Assembly (NCBI GenBank): GCA_965261945.1
Contig: CBDHEF010000002.1
Span: forward strand, 434,001-498,000
DNA: 64,000 bases
Source of the DNA: VXOI01 sp965261945
GTDB lineage: Bacteria > Chloroflexota > Dehalococcoidia > Lucifugimonadales > UBA3495
Reading direction: 5' to 3'
Of this stretch, positions 25,892 through 33,117 are shown in pieces. Both the position numbers and the translations under genes were made by a program. Each line of letters starts with the position of its first letter. Within the stretch, counting starts at the first letter, position 1. Below the pieces are notes generated by a model. That model saw only the letters and a program-made list of their open reading frames with translations. It did no database searches and had not been told where the DNA came from.

Positions 25892-25966
25892 TGGTGGCAA
25901 CGACTGGGTTCGAACCAGTGGCCTAGCGCTTATGAAGCGCCCGCTCTGCCGCTGAGCTACGTTGCC
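25892..25966 (-). tRNA. tRNA-Met (CAT anticodon)
   Basis: Cloverleaf read on the minus strand: acceptor GGCAACG/CGTTGCC, D-stem GCTC/GAGC, anticodon stem GGCGC/GCGCT with loop TTCATAA (anticodon CAT), T-arm ACTGG TTCGAAC CCAGT. Discriminator A and CCA are encoded. The D and anticodon features suggest elongator Met, but a tRNA-Ile2 with lysidine at position 34 cannot be excluded by eye. Confidence 0.92.
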
Positions 25967-26016
25967 ACCGAGGGGTCATCCGGCCAGCCGCCAGGATGCA
26001 ACCCGGTACATCAATG

Positions 26017-26541
26017 TTAGTCGTGGCCCGCCGCCGCTGTCAATTGCCTTGTTTCGCAGGGCGCCTTGCGTTTTGGGCGGCTGACACTCGCTCGCTTGGC
26101 CGAACTGTAGACCCCATAGCTCCGGAGCTTCGGCGGAGGGCGCCGAGGCTGCTCCAACTGCCGGAGCGGCGATGCAAAAGAGGACGGCGATGGTGTAGCT
26201 TTCCTACAATGCCAGCGGTAAAGTCGACCTGGACGCGCCACAGGGCGTGGGCCGGGCGGGCGGCAATCAGGTACAGGCCGACCAGCGCCACCGGAAACGA
26301 GTGTCCTGGTCCCCATGCGGTCAGCGACCCTCCCGCTGGCAGGCCCGACGCTAAACAGGACCAGTATTGATACGGAAAAGGCAGCGGACACGGCGGCGCA
26401 AGAGGCTCCGAATTCCTCCTGCAACGGCGCGAAGAATGTTCCGAAGGAATAAGCGCTCCCGAACCCCATGAGGAGGATGAAGAAGGTTCCGGCAACCGCG
26501 TACCAGCCCTGCCTTGACTCTGCCGCCGGGACTTCAGTCAT
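26017..26541 (-). pseudogene. Decayed MFS transporter remnant
   Basis: The first 75 residues read as a normal MFS N-terminus: MTEVPAAESRQGWYAVAGTF, membrane segments GTFFILLMGFGSAYSFGTFF and AAFSVSILVLFSVG, and the loop motif GRVADRMGTRTLV. After that the frame degenerates into Arg/Pro-rich sequence. The next part of the protein continues in another frame (ALVGLYLIAARPAHALWRVQV, 26040-26495 frame). Only about one quarter of a normal 400-residue MFS protein is represented before the tRNA-Met gene. At least one frameshift and a large 3' deletion are needed, so it is non-functional. Confidence 0.75.
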
Positions 26542-26610
26542 TCTGCATCGGCGTCCGTGAACTGCGGGGCGAATATATTCCCATCAGTTTGGCTATTGTG
26601 CAGCAAACCG

Positions 26611-26640
26611 TTGGCTGTTGGCGACGACAGCATCTAAAAT
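26611..26640 (+). promoter_or_regulatory. Sigma70-type promoter for the 26649 gene, probably leaderless
   Basis: TTGGCT at 26611-26616 and TAAAAT at 26635-26640, separated by 18 bp. Transcription would start about 26647, two bases before the ATG. There is no purine-rich ribosome site between them, which suggests leaderless initiation. Confidence 0.5.
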
Positions 26641-26648
26641 AGTCTGCA

Positions 26649-27017
26649 ATGCCTGACACAACCCGAAATCCCTCGGAACTGCTGGAACAGACCGCCGCGC
26701 AGATGGGCGTGGCGGTGGTGGAGCTGGCCGCGCAACTGAGGCCATTCCCGTCCTTCATGGGCATGACTTCGTTGCAGGCCGTCGAACTGGAACCGCCGCC
26801 GGATTCCAGAACCGATTGGGGTTGTATCGTCGTGATGCCAGACGGAGAAATCTGCGAACTGGAACTGGAGGTCATACCCGGCCCAGTGGGGCCAACCGAC
26901 GTTGATCAGGTAGACAGGTTCAAGCCGCTGGAACTGTCATTGGGGGACTACATCCACTTCGCCGCCGCCGCCCTGCGACTGATGGGCCGGGAGTTGGAGC
27001 GACGTGGGATAGTCTGA
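26649..27017 (+). CDS. Hypothetical protein (122 aa)
   Basis: A 122-residue acidic protein, MPDTTRNPSELLEQTAAQMG. The central part (DWGCIVVMPDGEICELELEVIPG) looks like a beta-meander with a DGEICELEL turn, and the C-terminal helix is YIHFAAAALRLMGRELERRG. No family recognised and no catalytic motif seen. It is flanked by the decayed MFS gene on one side and the convergent aspartyl-protease gene on the other, so it is monocistronic. A plausible promoter lies directly upstream. Confidence 0.55.
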   Translation: MPDTTRNPSELLEQTAAQMGVAVVELAAQLRPFPSFMGMTSLQAVELEPPPDSRTDWGCIVVMPDGEICELELEVIPGPVGPTDVDQVDRFKPLELSLGDYIHFAAAALRLMGRELERRGIV

Positions 27018-27043
27018 CGACTCTCCCCATAGGTCCAACTTTT

Positions 27044-27406
27044 CTATCGGCCATATCTCAATACACGGGTAGGGAGAAGTTGTTTCCTGACCGGGTCCAC
27101 TATCAGCAGGGCGGTCTCCAAGGCGACCACTCCCAATAGATTAGGCTCCCCTTCACCTGCAAATATCACTGGCGTAGTAATCTGTTGTCCCTCAAGGCGA
27201 ATTAGCGTCTCACCAACCTGCACCATCTCTGTGCTACCGTCGGCCAATTCTGACTCCAGTATGCGCTGTATCGGAACTTCCAGACGATGCAGGAGTTCGG
27301 CAGGGATTTGGGAAAATGTTGAGCCAGTGTCCACCAATACTTCCACTGGCTCAAATCGTTCACCCAGAGGGTCGCCAACTTCGATCGTGAGACTTACTGT
27401 CCCCAT
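27044..27406 (-). CDS. Retroviral-type aspartyl protease family protein
   Basis: A 120-residue single-domain aspartyl protease-like protein. ATG 27406 (MGTVSLTIEVGD) follows GTAAGGACGCA, 16 bp after the moaC stop, and the longer frame to 27520 overlaps moaC. The active-site motif VLVDTGSTFSQIPAELL puts D26-T27-G28 in the expected place. The second half has IFAGEGEPNLLGVVALE, resembling the flap and hydrophobic-glycine region of gag-pol-like proteases (clan AA). It would act as a homodimer. The substrate is unknown. It is the last gene of the moaA-rnhA-moaC operon. Confidence 0.8.
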   Translation of the reverse strand: MGTVSLTIEVGDPLGERFEPVEVLVDTGSTFSQIPAELLHRLEVPIQRILESELADGSTEMVQVGETLIRLEGQQITTPVIFAGEGEPNLLGVVALETALLIVDPVRKQLLPTRVLRYGR

Positions 27407-27422
27407 TGCGTCCTTACCGGCC

Positions 27423-27935
27423 CTACTTCTTGATTTCCTGGTCTTCCAGGTCAATGTCGCCGCTTCGCCCTCCGCGCTTGCGGACCAGGCGGACACCTTC
27501 GATGCTGATGCCTCGATCAACGGCCTTGCACATATCGTAGAGGGTGAGGGCGGCCACTGAGACGGCGGTCAACGCCTCCATCTCGACGCCGGTGCGGGCG
27601 GAAGTGCTGGCGGTGGCGGTGACGTTGATGCGGCTACGTTCCTCGTCCAGCTCCAGGTCAACGGATACCTTGTCCAGTGGCAGGGGATGGCAGAGGGGAA
27701 TCAGTTCCGAGGTCTTCTTGGCTCCCATGATGCCGGCTATCTGGGCCACGGTGAGCACGTCGCCCTTCTTCATCAGCCCATCACGGATGAGGCGCGCGGT
27801 TTCCGGCTGGATGGAGACGTAGCCACGGGCCACGGCTTCGCGGCTGGTGATGTCTTTCGCGCCGACGTCCACCATCCGCGCCCGGCCCTGTTCGTCCAGG
27901 TGAGATAGCGATTGCTGTTGTGATGGAGATGTCAT
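27423..27935 (-). CDS. moaC: Cyclic pyranopterin monophosphate synthase MoaC
   Basis: Catalyses the second step of molybdopterin biosynthesis, converting 3',8-cyclo-7,8-dihydro-GTP to cyclic pyranopterin monophosphate. The 170 residues match MoaC in length and motifs: MVDVGAKDITSREAVARG, IAGIMGAKKTSELIPLCHPLPL (conserved Lys and His), GVEMEALTAVSVAALTLYDMCKAVDR and the ending VRLVRKRGGRSGD. The start overlaps the rnhA stop by ATGA, giving translational coupling. It supplies the Mo cofactor for enzymes such as the hydroxylase at 8666. Confidence 0.97.
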   Translation of the reverse strand: MTSPSQQQSLSHLDEQGRARMVDVGAKDITSREAVARGYVSIQPETARLIRDGLMKKGDVLTVAQIAGIMGAKKTSELIPLCHPLPLDKVSVDLELDEERSRINVTATASTSARTGVEMEALTAVSVAALTLYDMCKAVDRGISIEGVRLVRKRGGRSGDIDLEDQEIKK

Positions 27936-28426
27936 AGCAGTCCTGTCCGGGGATTTTCATATCCTTCGTCTTCGGGAAGTCCTGTCCCGTTGGCGGCGGC
28001 CACGGCCAGCTTGTCGGCCCGCTCGTTGCCCGCGTTGCCTGCGTGGCCCCGAACCCACTTTAACTCAACGTCGTGTTTTTCCAGGGCGTTCAGCAGGCGC
28101 TCCCAGAGGTCGGGATTGACGGCCCGCTCCCGCTTGTTGCGCATCCAGCCGTTGGCTTTCCACCGTTTCGCCCAGCCTTTCTCGATAGCGTCAACAACGT
28201 ACCTTGAGTCGCTGTATACGGTTACTGCGCGAGGTTCGGTCAATGCTTCCAGTCCAGCAATAACGGCCAGCATTTCCATGCGGTTGTTGGTTGTCCGCCG
28301 GAAGCCGCCCGACAATTCCCTTTCCTGCCCCCGGTATTCCAGTATCGCGGCGTAACCGCCCGGGCCCGGGTTGCCGATGCAGGAGCCGTCGGTGTGGATG
28401 GATATGCGTCTGAAAGCGGAGGCCAC
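27932..28426 (-). CDS. rnhA: Ribonuclease HI
   Basis: Degrades the RNA strand of RNA-DNA hybrids. Start GTG 28426 (MASAFRRISIHTDGS) lies after GGAAGAAAGC. The frame to 28528 overlaps moaA and has no family match. Active-site residues are D13 (IHTDGSCIGNPGPGG), E51 (NNRMEMLAVI), D73 (VYSDSRYVV) and the Asp of NERADKLA. The HxG loop WVRGHAGNAGN is present. At 164 residues it matches RNase HI. It is placed between moaA (16 bp upstream) and moaC (overlap), an unusual operon partner for cofactor genes. Confidence 0.96.
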   Translation of the reverse strand: MASAFRRISIHTDGSCIGNPGPGGYAAILEYRGQERELSGGFRRTTNNRMEMLAVIAGLEALTEPRAVTVYSDSRYVVDAIEKGWAKRWKANGWMRNKRERAVNPDLWERLLNALEKHDVELKWVRGHAGNAGNERADKLAVAAANGTGLPEDEGYENPRTGLL

Positions 28427-28442
28427 GCTTTCTTCCGACGGC

Positions 28443-29465
28443 CTACCCGCCAATTTGGTACATCTCGACCTTGGCCGGGCGGGGCATATCCGGAGTGGCG
28501 GCGGCGCGTTCCTCCGAATAGCGGTCAACGCGGCGGGACCAGATGCCGGCGATCAGTTGGCGCAGGTCGTCGTCGGTGGCGCCGCCGCGCATGGGGTCGC
28601 GCAGGCTGACGCCGCGGGTGGCGAAGAGGCAGGTGAAAATCTGGCCGTCGGTGGACAGGCGCAGCCGGGTGCAGGCCCCGCAGAATGGGCGGGTAACGGA
28701 GGCGATGACGCCGATTTCTCCGCTGCCGTCGCGGTACTGGTATCGTTCCGCGACCTCGCCGTGGTAGTTGCCCGGCACAGGCTCCAGCGGCATCTCCGCG
28801 TCTATGCGGGAGATGATTTCGTCGGCGGAAACCACCTCATCCAGTTTCCAGCCGTTCCGGTTGCCCACGTCCATGTACTCGATGAACCGGACGATGTGGC
28901 CGGTGCCCTTAAAATGGCGGGCCAGGTCAACTACGGTGTGGTCGTTGACGCCCCGCTGCACCACGGCGTTTATCTTGATAGGAGTCAAGCCCACGTCGGC
29001 GGCGCCTTGGATGGCGTGCAGCACACGGCGGGCGCCGAATCCCCTGCCGTTCATCTGCTTGAAGACCTCGTCATCCACGCTGTCGAGGCTGACGGTCACG
29101 CGGTGCAGACCGGCTTCCTGCAATTGTCGGGCCTGTTGGGCCAGCAGGTAGCCGTTGGTGGTCAGTGTTACGTCGCTGATGCCCTCGATAGCGGCAATCT
29201 GTGCTATCAGGCGTGGCAGGTCGGTACGCAGCAGCGGCTCGCCGCCGGTGATGCGGGCCTTGGCCACTCCGAACTCCGCGAACAGCCCGGTCAGCCGCGC
29301 GATTTCCTCGAAGGTCAGGATTTCCTCGCGCGGCAGGAACTGGTAGGCCTCGCCGTAGATTTCGGCGGGCATACAGTAGGGGCAACGGAAGTTGCAGCGG
29401 TCGGTGACCGAGATGCGCAGGTCTCGCATGGACCTGCCCATTGTGTCAACTACATTCAATGGCAT
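28443..29465 (-). CDS. moaA: GTP 3',8-cyclase MoaA
   Basis: A radical-SAM enzyme that starts molybdopterin synthesis from GTP. The SAM [4Fe-4S] motif is C24-x3-C28-x2-C31 (CNFRCPYC), followed by ARITGGEPLLRTDLP and LTTNGYLLAQQA. The second cluster cysteines are in FCGACTRLRLSTDGQIFTC. MoaA normally ends in a Gly-Gly tail, and this one ends ..YQIGG, as expected. Start ATG 29465 (MPLNVVDTMGR) is chosen over TTG 29480, and no strong ribosome site is visible. It is cotranscribed with rnhA and moaC. Confidence 0.95.
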   Translation of the reverse strand: MPLNVVDTMGRSMRDLRISVTDRCNFRCPYCMPAEIYGEAYQFLPREEILTFEEIARLTGLFAEFGVAKARITGGEPLLRTDLPRLIAQIAAIEGISDVTLTTNGYLLAQQARQLQEAGLHRVTVSLDSVDDEVFKQMNGRGFGARRVLHAIQGAADVGLTPIKINAVVQRGVNDHTVVDLARHFKGTGHIVRFIEYMDVGNRNGWKLDEVVSADEIISRIDAEMPLEPVPGNYHGEVAERYQYRDGSGEIGVIASVTRPFCGACTRLRLSTDGQIFTCLFATRGVSLRDPMRGGATDDDLRQLIAGIWSRRVDRYSEERAAATPDMPRPAKVEMYQIGG

Positions 29466-29489
29466 AAGTATTCTAGCCAATGCGCGGGT

Positions 29490-30161
29490 TCAGAATGATT
29501 GGTAGGAAAGCTGGGCCAAGGCGTTCATCGCTCGGGCAGCGGCGCATCCTCGGTGACTGATCCGGTTCTTCTCTTCCAGAGACAATTGGGCGACGGTACG
29601 CTTGAAAGAAGGGAGATATACCACCGGGTCGTACCCGAAGCCGTCATCTCCTCCCGGTAAGTATTGTATCATCCCGGCCACAGACCCAACTACCGAGGCC
29701 AGCATGGTAGGCCCACCGGTTCCCTCTCCTTCTGGGGAAGGGTTAGGGCAGGTGCGTTCCCTTCCGGGCCGAACTACATTGATGACGCACCTGAACCGCG
29801 CCGTTCGCTTCTGCCAGGGCGCCCCTTCCAGATTGCGAAGCAACAGCGCCACCCGCTCGGCGTCGGAATGGCAGGCGTCGCCGCCGTAGCGGGCCGAGCG
29901 CACTCCCGGCTCGCCGCCGAGGGCGTCCACCTCCAGCCCCGAATCGTCGGCCAGGGTCAGCATCCCGCTCAGGGCGGCATAGCCCGACGCCTTCAGCCAG
30001 GCGTTCTCTGCGAAGGTCTCGCCGGTTTCCTCCACTTCATAAGTGATACCCACGTCCCGGAGCGATACCAAGCGGAATGGGGCGTCTTGGAGCAGTCCGG
30101 CGTATTCCCGCAGTTTGCCGGGGTTGCCGGTGGCGATGAGCAGGGTGGATTTCCCGCTCAT
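29490..30161 (-). CDS. rdgB: XTP/dITP pyrophosphatase (RdgB/HAM1) with an inserted repeat-derived peptide
   Basis: Hydrolyses non-canonical purine nucleoside triphosphates. Start ATG 30161 overlaps the CoA-transferase stop (ATGA). Family features are LLIATGNPGKLREY, TFAENAWLKASGYA, LADDSGLEVDALGGEPGVRSARYGG, RFRCVINVVRPG and GGDDGFGYDPVVYLPSFKRTVAQLS...ISHRGCAAARA. Between VVRPG and TMLASVVGSVAGMIQ there is an extra stretch containing CPNPSPEGEG, which is the translation of one copy of the dispersed CCCTAACCCT repeat (29722-29750). The insert lies in a surface-loop position, so the enzyme could remain active. Confidence 0.93.
   Translation of the reverse strand: MSGKSTLLIATGNPGKLREYAGLLQDAPFRLVSLRDVGITYEVEETGETFAENAWLKASGYAALSGMLTLADDSGLEVDALGGEPGVRSARYGGDACHSDAERVALLLRNLEGAPWQKRTARFRCVINVVRPGRERTCPNPSPEGEGTGGPTMLASVVGSVAGMIQYLPGGDDGFGYDPVVYLPSFKRTVAQLSLEEKNRISHRGCAAARAMNALAQLSYQSF
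29722..29750. repeat. Dispersed repeat inside the rdgB coding sequence, in frame
   Basis: CCCTCTCCTTCTGGGGAAGG plus GTTAGGGCA (plus strand). On the rdgB strand it reads TGCCCTAACCCTTCCCCAGA, keeping the frame and coding for CPNPSPEGEG. It belongs to the family seen in intergenic DNA at 23131, 24209, 59351 and 60189. Confidence 0.85.
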
Positions 30162-31375
30162 ATTGTCCCCCGCTCGGTCAGCCCCTCCAGCTCCGCCTCT
30201 CCCAGCCCCAGCCATGCGCCGTAGATTGCGGCGTTGTGCTGGCCGACGGTGGGGCCGGCGTGTTCCACCGCGCCGGGGGTGTCGCTGAACTTGGGTACGA
30301 TTCCCAGCATCTTGGTGTGACCGAGTTCCGGGTCGTCTATTTCGATGATGTCCTCGCGGGCCTGAAAATGAGGGTCTTCGACGATTTGGGCGGCATTATA
30401 GACCGGCCCGACCACGCCGCCGGCGGGTATGAGCTGGCCCAGTGTCTCATCCAGCGTGCGGTCAGCGAGCCAGGCGTTCAACTCGTTATTAAGTTCCTCG
30501 CGGTTTTCGATGCGAGCGGCGTTATCGGCGAAAGATGGGCGGTCTGCGAGTTCTGGCATACCCATGGCGCGGGCCAGGCCCTCGAAGGTGCTCTGCGAGG
30601 TGGCCGACAGCCCCAGCCAGCGCTCATCGCCGGTGCGGTAGAGGCTGCGGGGCGAGGCGTCGGGAAAGTCGTTGCCCACGCGCTCCCGGTTGATGCCCAG
30701 CATATCGAACATCGTTACGTGGGGGATGCACAGGCGGAAGAGCGGCTCGAACAGCGACACGTCTACCACCTGCCCCTTGCCGCCGCCAACGTCGCGGTGG
30801 TAGAGGGCCATCATGCCCGACATGGCGCCGAAGACGCCGGCGACCTCGTCGGCCAGTGGCACCGGCGGCAGCACCGGCGGCGAGTCCTGAAATCCGGTCA
30901 TGCCCACGTAACCACTCATACACTCGGCTATGGTGCCGAAGCCTGGGCGCTCCCTGTAGGGCCCGGTCTGCCCAAAGCCGGAGTAGCGCAGCATAACCAG
31001 GCCGGGATTTAACTGTAGCAACTCATCCGGGCCCAGTCCCCAGCGCTCCATCACGCCGGGGCGGAAGCCCTCGATGAGCACGTCGGCGCGGGCGGCCAGG
31101 TCCTTGAGGATACCCTGGCCCTCGACGGCGCCGAGATTGAGGGTTACCGACTTCTTGTTCCTGGAATGCACCTTCCACCACAGTGAAACTCCGTTGGCGA
31201 AGGGCCCCCAGTTGCGCAGGGGGTCGCCTCCGCCTGGGCGCTCCACCTTCACCACTTCCGCGCCGAAGTCGGCCATAAGGCTGCTGGCGGTTCCGCCGGC
31301 CACGATCATAGACAAGTCCAGAACCCGCAGCCCCGCCAGCGGCCCCTTGCCCGTAACCTGATTCGCTTCCGTCAA
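30158..31375 (-). CDS. CaiB/BaiF family CoA-transferase
   Basis: A complete class III CoA-transferase, 405 residues. It starts at TTG 31375 (MTEANQVTGKGPLAGLRVLD) with GAGAGGG 6 nt upstream. Family motifs are MADFGAEVVKVERPGGGDPLRNWGP, the HSRNKKSVTLNL segment, FRPGVMERWGLGPDELLQ, RYSGFGQTGPYRERPGFGTIAE, and QVVDVSLFEPLFRL. It is the first gene of a minus-strand operon and overlaps rdgB, an unrelated housekeeping gene. Donor and acceptor acids are unknown. It is a paralogue of the truncated gene at the left edge, but clearly different in sequence. Confidence 0.93.
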   Translation of the reverse strand: MTEANQVTGKGPLAGLRVLDLSMIVAGGTASSLMADFGAEVVKVERPGGGDPLRNWGPFANGVSLWWKVHSRNKKSVTLNLGAVEGQGILKDLAARADVLIEGFRPGVMERWGLGPDELLQLNPGLVMLRYSGFGQTGPYRERPGFGTIAECMSGYVGMTGFQDSPPVLPPVPLADEVAGVFGAMSGMMALYHRDVGGGKGQVVDVSLFEPLFRLCIPHVTMFDMLGINRERVGNDFPDASPRSLYRTGDERWLGLSATSQSTFEGLARAMGMPELADRPSFADNAARIENREELNNELNAWLADRTLDETLGQLIPAGGVVGPVYNAAQIVEDPHFQAREDIIEIDDPELGHTKMLGIVPKFSDTPGAVEHAGPTVGQHNAAIYGAWLGLGEAELEGLTERGTI

Positions 31376-31459
31376 AGTTTGCCCTCTCGCCGGGTTGGAT
31401 TCCCGGCCTTTATCTTACCAGCCGCTGCGTTTGGGTGCAGGGGGAGTACAGCAGAGTAC

Positions 31460-31494
31460 GCCCTTCCCCTGACCCTCTCCCGGAGGGAGAGGGA
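31460..31494. repeat. Dispersed CCCTGACCCTCTCCC / GGGAGAGGG copy
   Basis: It lies in the divergent spacer between the CoA-transferase start and nuoA. The core is CCCCTGACCCTCTCCCGGAG plus GGAGAGGGAA. Confidence 0.75.
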
Positions 31495-31575
31495 ACTTTG
31501 ACCGTCCTTTCCTCTGGGGACACGAGGGGGTAGTTACTTTGGCTTGAATTTAGGGCGGATAAACGGCGACTTTCT

Positions 31576-31583
31576 GCTATAAT
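31576..31583 (+). promoter_or_regulatory. Extended -10 promoter of the nuo operon, leaderless start
   Basis: GCTATAAT with the preceding TG (TGCTATAAT, 31575-31583) is a perfect extended -10 box. Only 7 nt (CCCCCCG) separate it from the nuoA ATG at 31591, so transcription would begin at or next to the start codon. No ribosome-binding sequence is present. No convincing -35 is seen, which is consistent with an extended -10 promoter. Confidence 0.6.
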
Positions 31584-31590
31584 CCCCCCG

Positions 31591-31977
31591 ATGTTTCTGG
31601 ACGACTACTTCAGGCAATATGGGCTGATAGCCATCTTCTGCGTCGTGGCCGTGGCCGTGCCGGTCAGTATGCTGGCCATGTCGTGGGCCGCGTCGCGGGT
31701 TGGTATTCGCCCGCGAAAGCCCAGCGACATTAAGGCCGAGACCTACGAATGCGGAATGGAGGCCATTGGCGGCAGGTGGGACCTGTTCAACTTCCGCTAC
31801 TATATGTTCGCCATCCTGTTCGTGATATTCGATGTTGAGGTCATTTTCCTTTATCCTTGGGCCACCAAATTCCTCCGGCTGGAATTGTTCGCCCTCATTG
31901 AGATGGCGGTATTCGTCGGTATCCTCTTGATTGGCTGGGCCTACGCCTGGCGCAAGCGCGATCTGGAATGGGGATAA
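31591..31977 (+). CDS. nuoA: NADH-quinone oxidoreductase subunit A
   Basis: The small membrane subunit of complex I, 128 residues with three predicted helices: IAIFCVVAVAVPVSMLAMSW, YMFAILFVIFDVEVIFLYPWA and FALIEMAVFVGILLIGWAYAW. The conserved loop RKPSDIKAETYECGMEAIGGRWDLFNFRYYMFAI and FDVEVIFLYPW are diagnostic. It starts the operon and appears to be translated leaderlessly (see promoter). Twenty-five bases separate it from nuoB. Confidence 0.96.
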   Translation: MFLDDYFRQYGLIAIFCVVAVAVPVSMLAMSWAASRVGIRPRKPSDIKAETYECGMEAIGGRWDLFNFRYYMFAILFVIFDVEVIFLYPWATKFLRLELFALIEMAVFVGILLIGWAYAWRKRDLEWG

Positions 31978-32002
31978 CCCCCGGCAGACTCAGGAGGCGC
32001 AG

Positions 32003-32668
32003 ATGATTCAACCATCGCAAAGCGGCGAGTCGCTCCAGTCCCGCACCTGGGAGCTGGACCGAAACGAGGGCCGTATCGTCCAGGAGTTGAAGGACAATTC
32101 CCCCGAGCCTCTGGCGGAGCCGATTATCGAAGTCCCGGAAGACCTGAAGAGCAATCTGATGGTCACTTCCATCGATGCCCTGGTGAATTGGGGACGCAAG
32201 TCCTCGGCGTGGCCGGTGACCTTTGGCCTTGCCTGTTGCGCCTTCGAGATGATTGCCAGCAGCATGGGGCGGTTCGACATCGCCCGCTTCGGAATGGAAG
32301 CGTTCCGCGCCTCTCCGCGACAGGCCGACCTGCTTATCATTGCGGGTACGGTTACTTGGAAGATGGCGCCGCCAATCCGTCGCATCTACGACCAGATGGC
32401 GGAGCCCAAGTGGGTTATTTCCATGGGCGTGTGCGCCACCAGCGGCGGCCCCTACTATGGCTCCTACAGCGTGGTGCCGGGCGTGGACCACATCATCCCG
32501 GTGGATGTTTACGTGCCTGGCTGCCCGCCCCGTCCCGACGCCCTGCTCTACGGTGTCATGGAGCTGCACGAGAAAATCAAGCGTTACCGCAATGTGCCCT
32601 CCGGCTCCCTGCGTTCCATACTGGGCGGCGGGGCTTCGGCCAACTCCGGTCAGTCGGAGGGGCAGTAA
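32003..32668 (+). CDS. nuoB: NADH-quinone oxidoreductase subunit B
   Basis: Carries the terminal N2 [4Fe-4S] cluster of complex I. The start ATG 32003 follows AGGAGGCGCAG, and the longer frame overlaps nuoA. Cluster ligands appear as the tandem Cys of FGLACCAFEMIAS, C of SMGVCATSGG and C of YVPGCPPRPDAL. The 221-residue length is slightly above average because of an N-terminal extension (about 60 residues before MVTSIDALVNWGRKSS). Directly followed by nuoC with a 2-bp gap. Confidence 0.97.
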   Translation: MIQPSQSGESLQSRTWELDRNEGRIVQELKDNSPEPLAEPIIEVPEDLKSNLMVTSIDALVNWGRKSSAWPVTFGLACCAFEMIASSMGRFDIARFGMEAFRASPRQADLLIIAGTVTWKMAPPIRRIYDQMAEPKWVISMGVCATSGGPYYGSYSVVPGVDHIIPVDVYVPGCPPRPDALLYGVMELHEKIKRYRNVPSGSLRSILGGGASANSGQSEGQ

Positions 32669-32670
32669 CG

Positions 32671-33117
32671 ATGGCCCTGCCCCAACTCACCGGCCCCGAA
32701 CTGGCGCAGCGAGTGGACGAGGCCGTTCCGGGATCGGTGGCTGGCTGGAACGACGACACCCTATGGGCCAAGCCGCCCTTCATTGCCGATGTGGCCGGTT
32801 TTCTTCATCGGGATGAGGAATTGGATTTCCAGTACCTCAACTCCGTCTCTGCCGTTGACTACATAGGGCACTTCGAGTTGGTGTATCACCTGACCTCCTT
32901 CCGCAAGGGCCACAAGGCAGTGGTCAAGTCTCGGCTGCCGGGTCGAGAGGAACTGTCGGCGCCGTCGGTGTACCACATCTGGCGCGGGGCCGATTTCCAG
33001 GAGCGGGAAATCTGGGACTTGATGGGCATCCGGTTCGACGGGCATCCCAATATGAAGCGCATCATGCTCTGGGAAGGTTTCCAGGGGCATCCGCTGCGCA
33101 AGGACTTCCTGGGATGA
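32671..33117 (+). CDS. nuoC: NADH-quinone oxidoreductase subunit C
   Basis: A hydrophilic subunit of the peripheral arm. The ATG at 32671 (MALPQLTGPELAQRVDEAVP) gives 148 residues. Family signatures are FLHRDEELDFQYLNSVSAVDY, HLTSFRKGHKAVVKSRLPG and the 30-kDa-subunit motif WRGADFQEREIWDLMGIRFDGHPNMKRIML, ending in GHPLRKDF. The stop overlaps the nuoD start as ATGA. NuoC and NuoD are separate, as in most bacteria outside the Enterobacteria. Confidence 0.96.
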   Translation: MALPQLTGPELAQRVDEAVPGSVAGWNDDTLWAKPPFIADVAGFLHRDEELDFQYLNSVSAVDYIGHFELVYHLTSFRKGHKAVVKSRLPGREELSAPSVYHIWRGADFQEREIWDLMGIRFDGHPNMKRIMLWEGFQGHPLRKDFLG

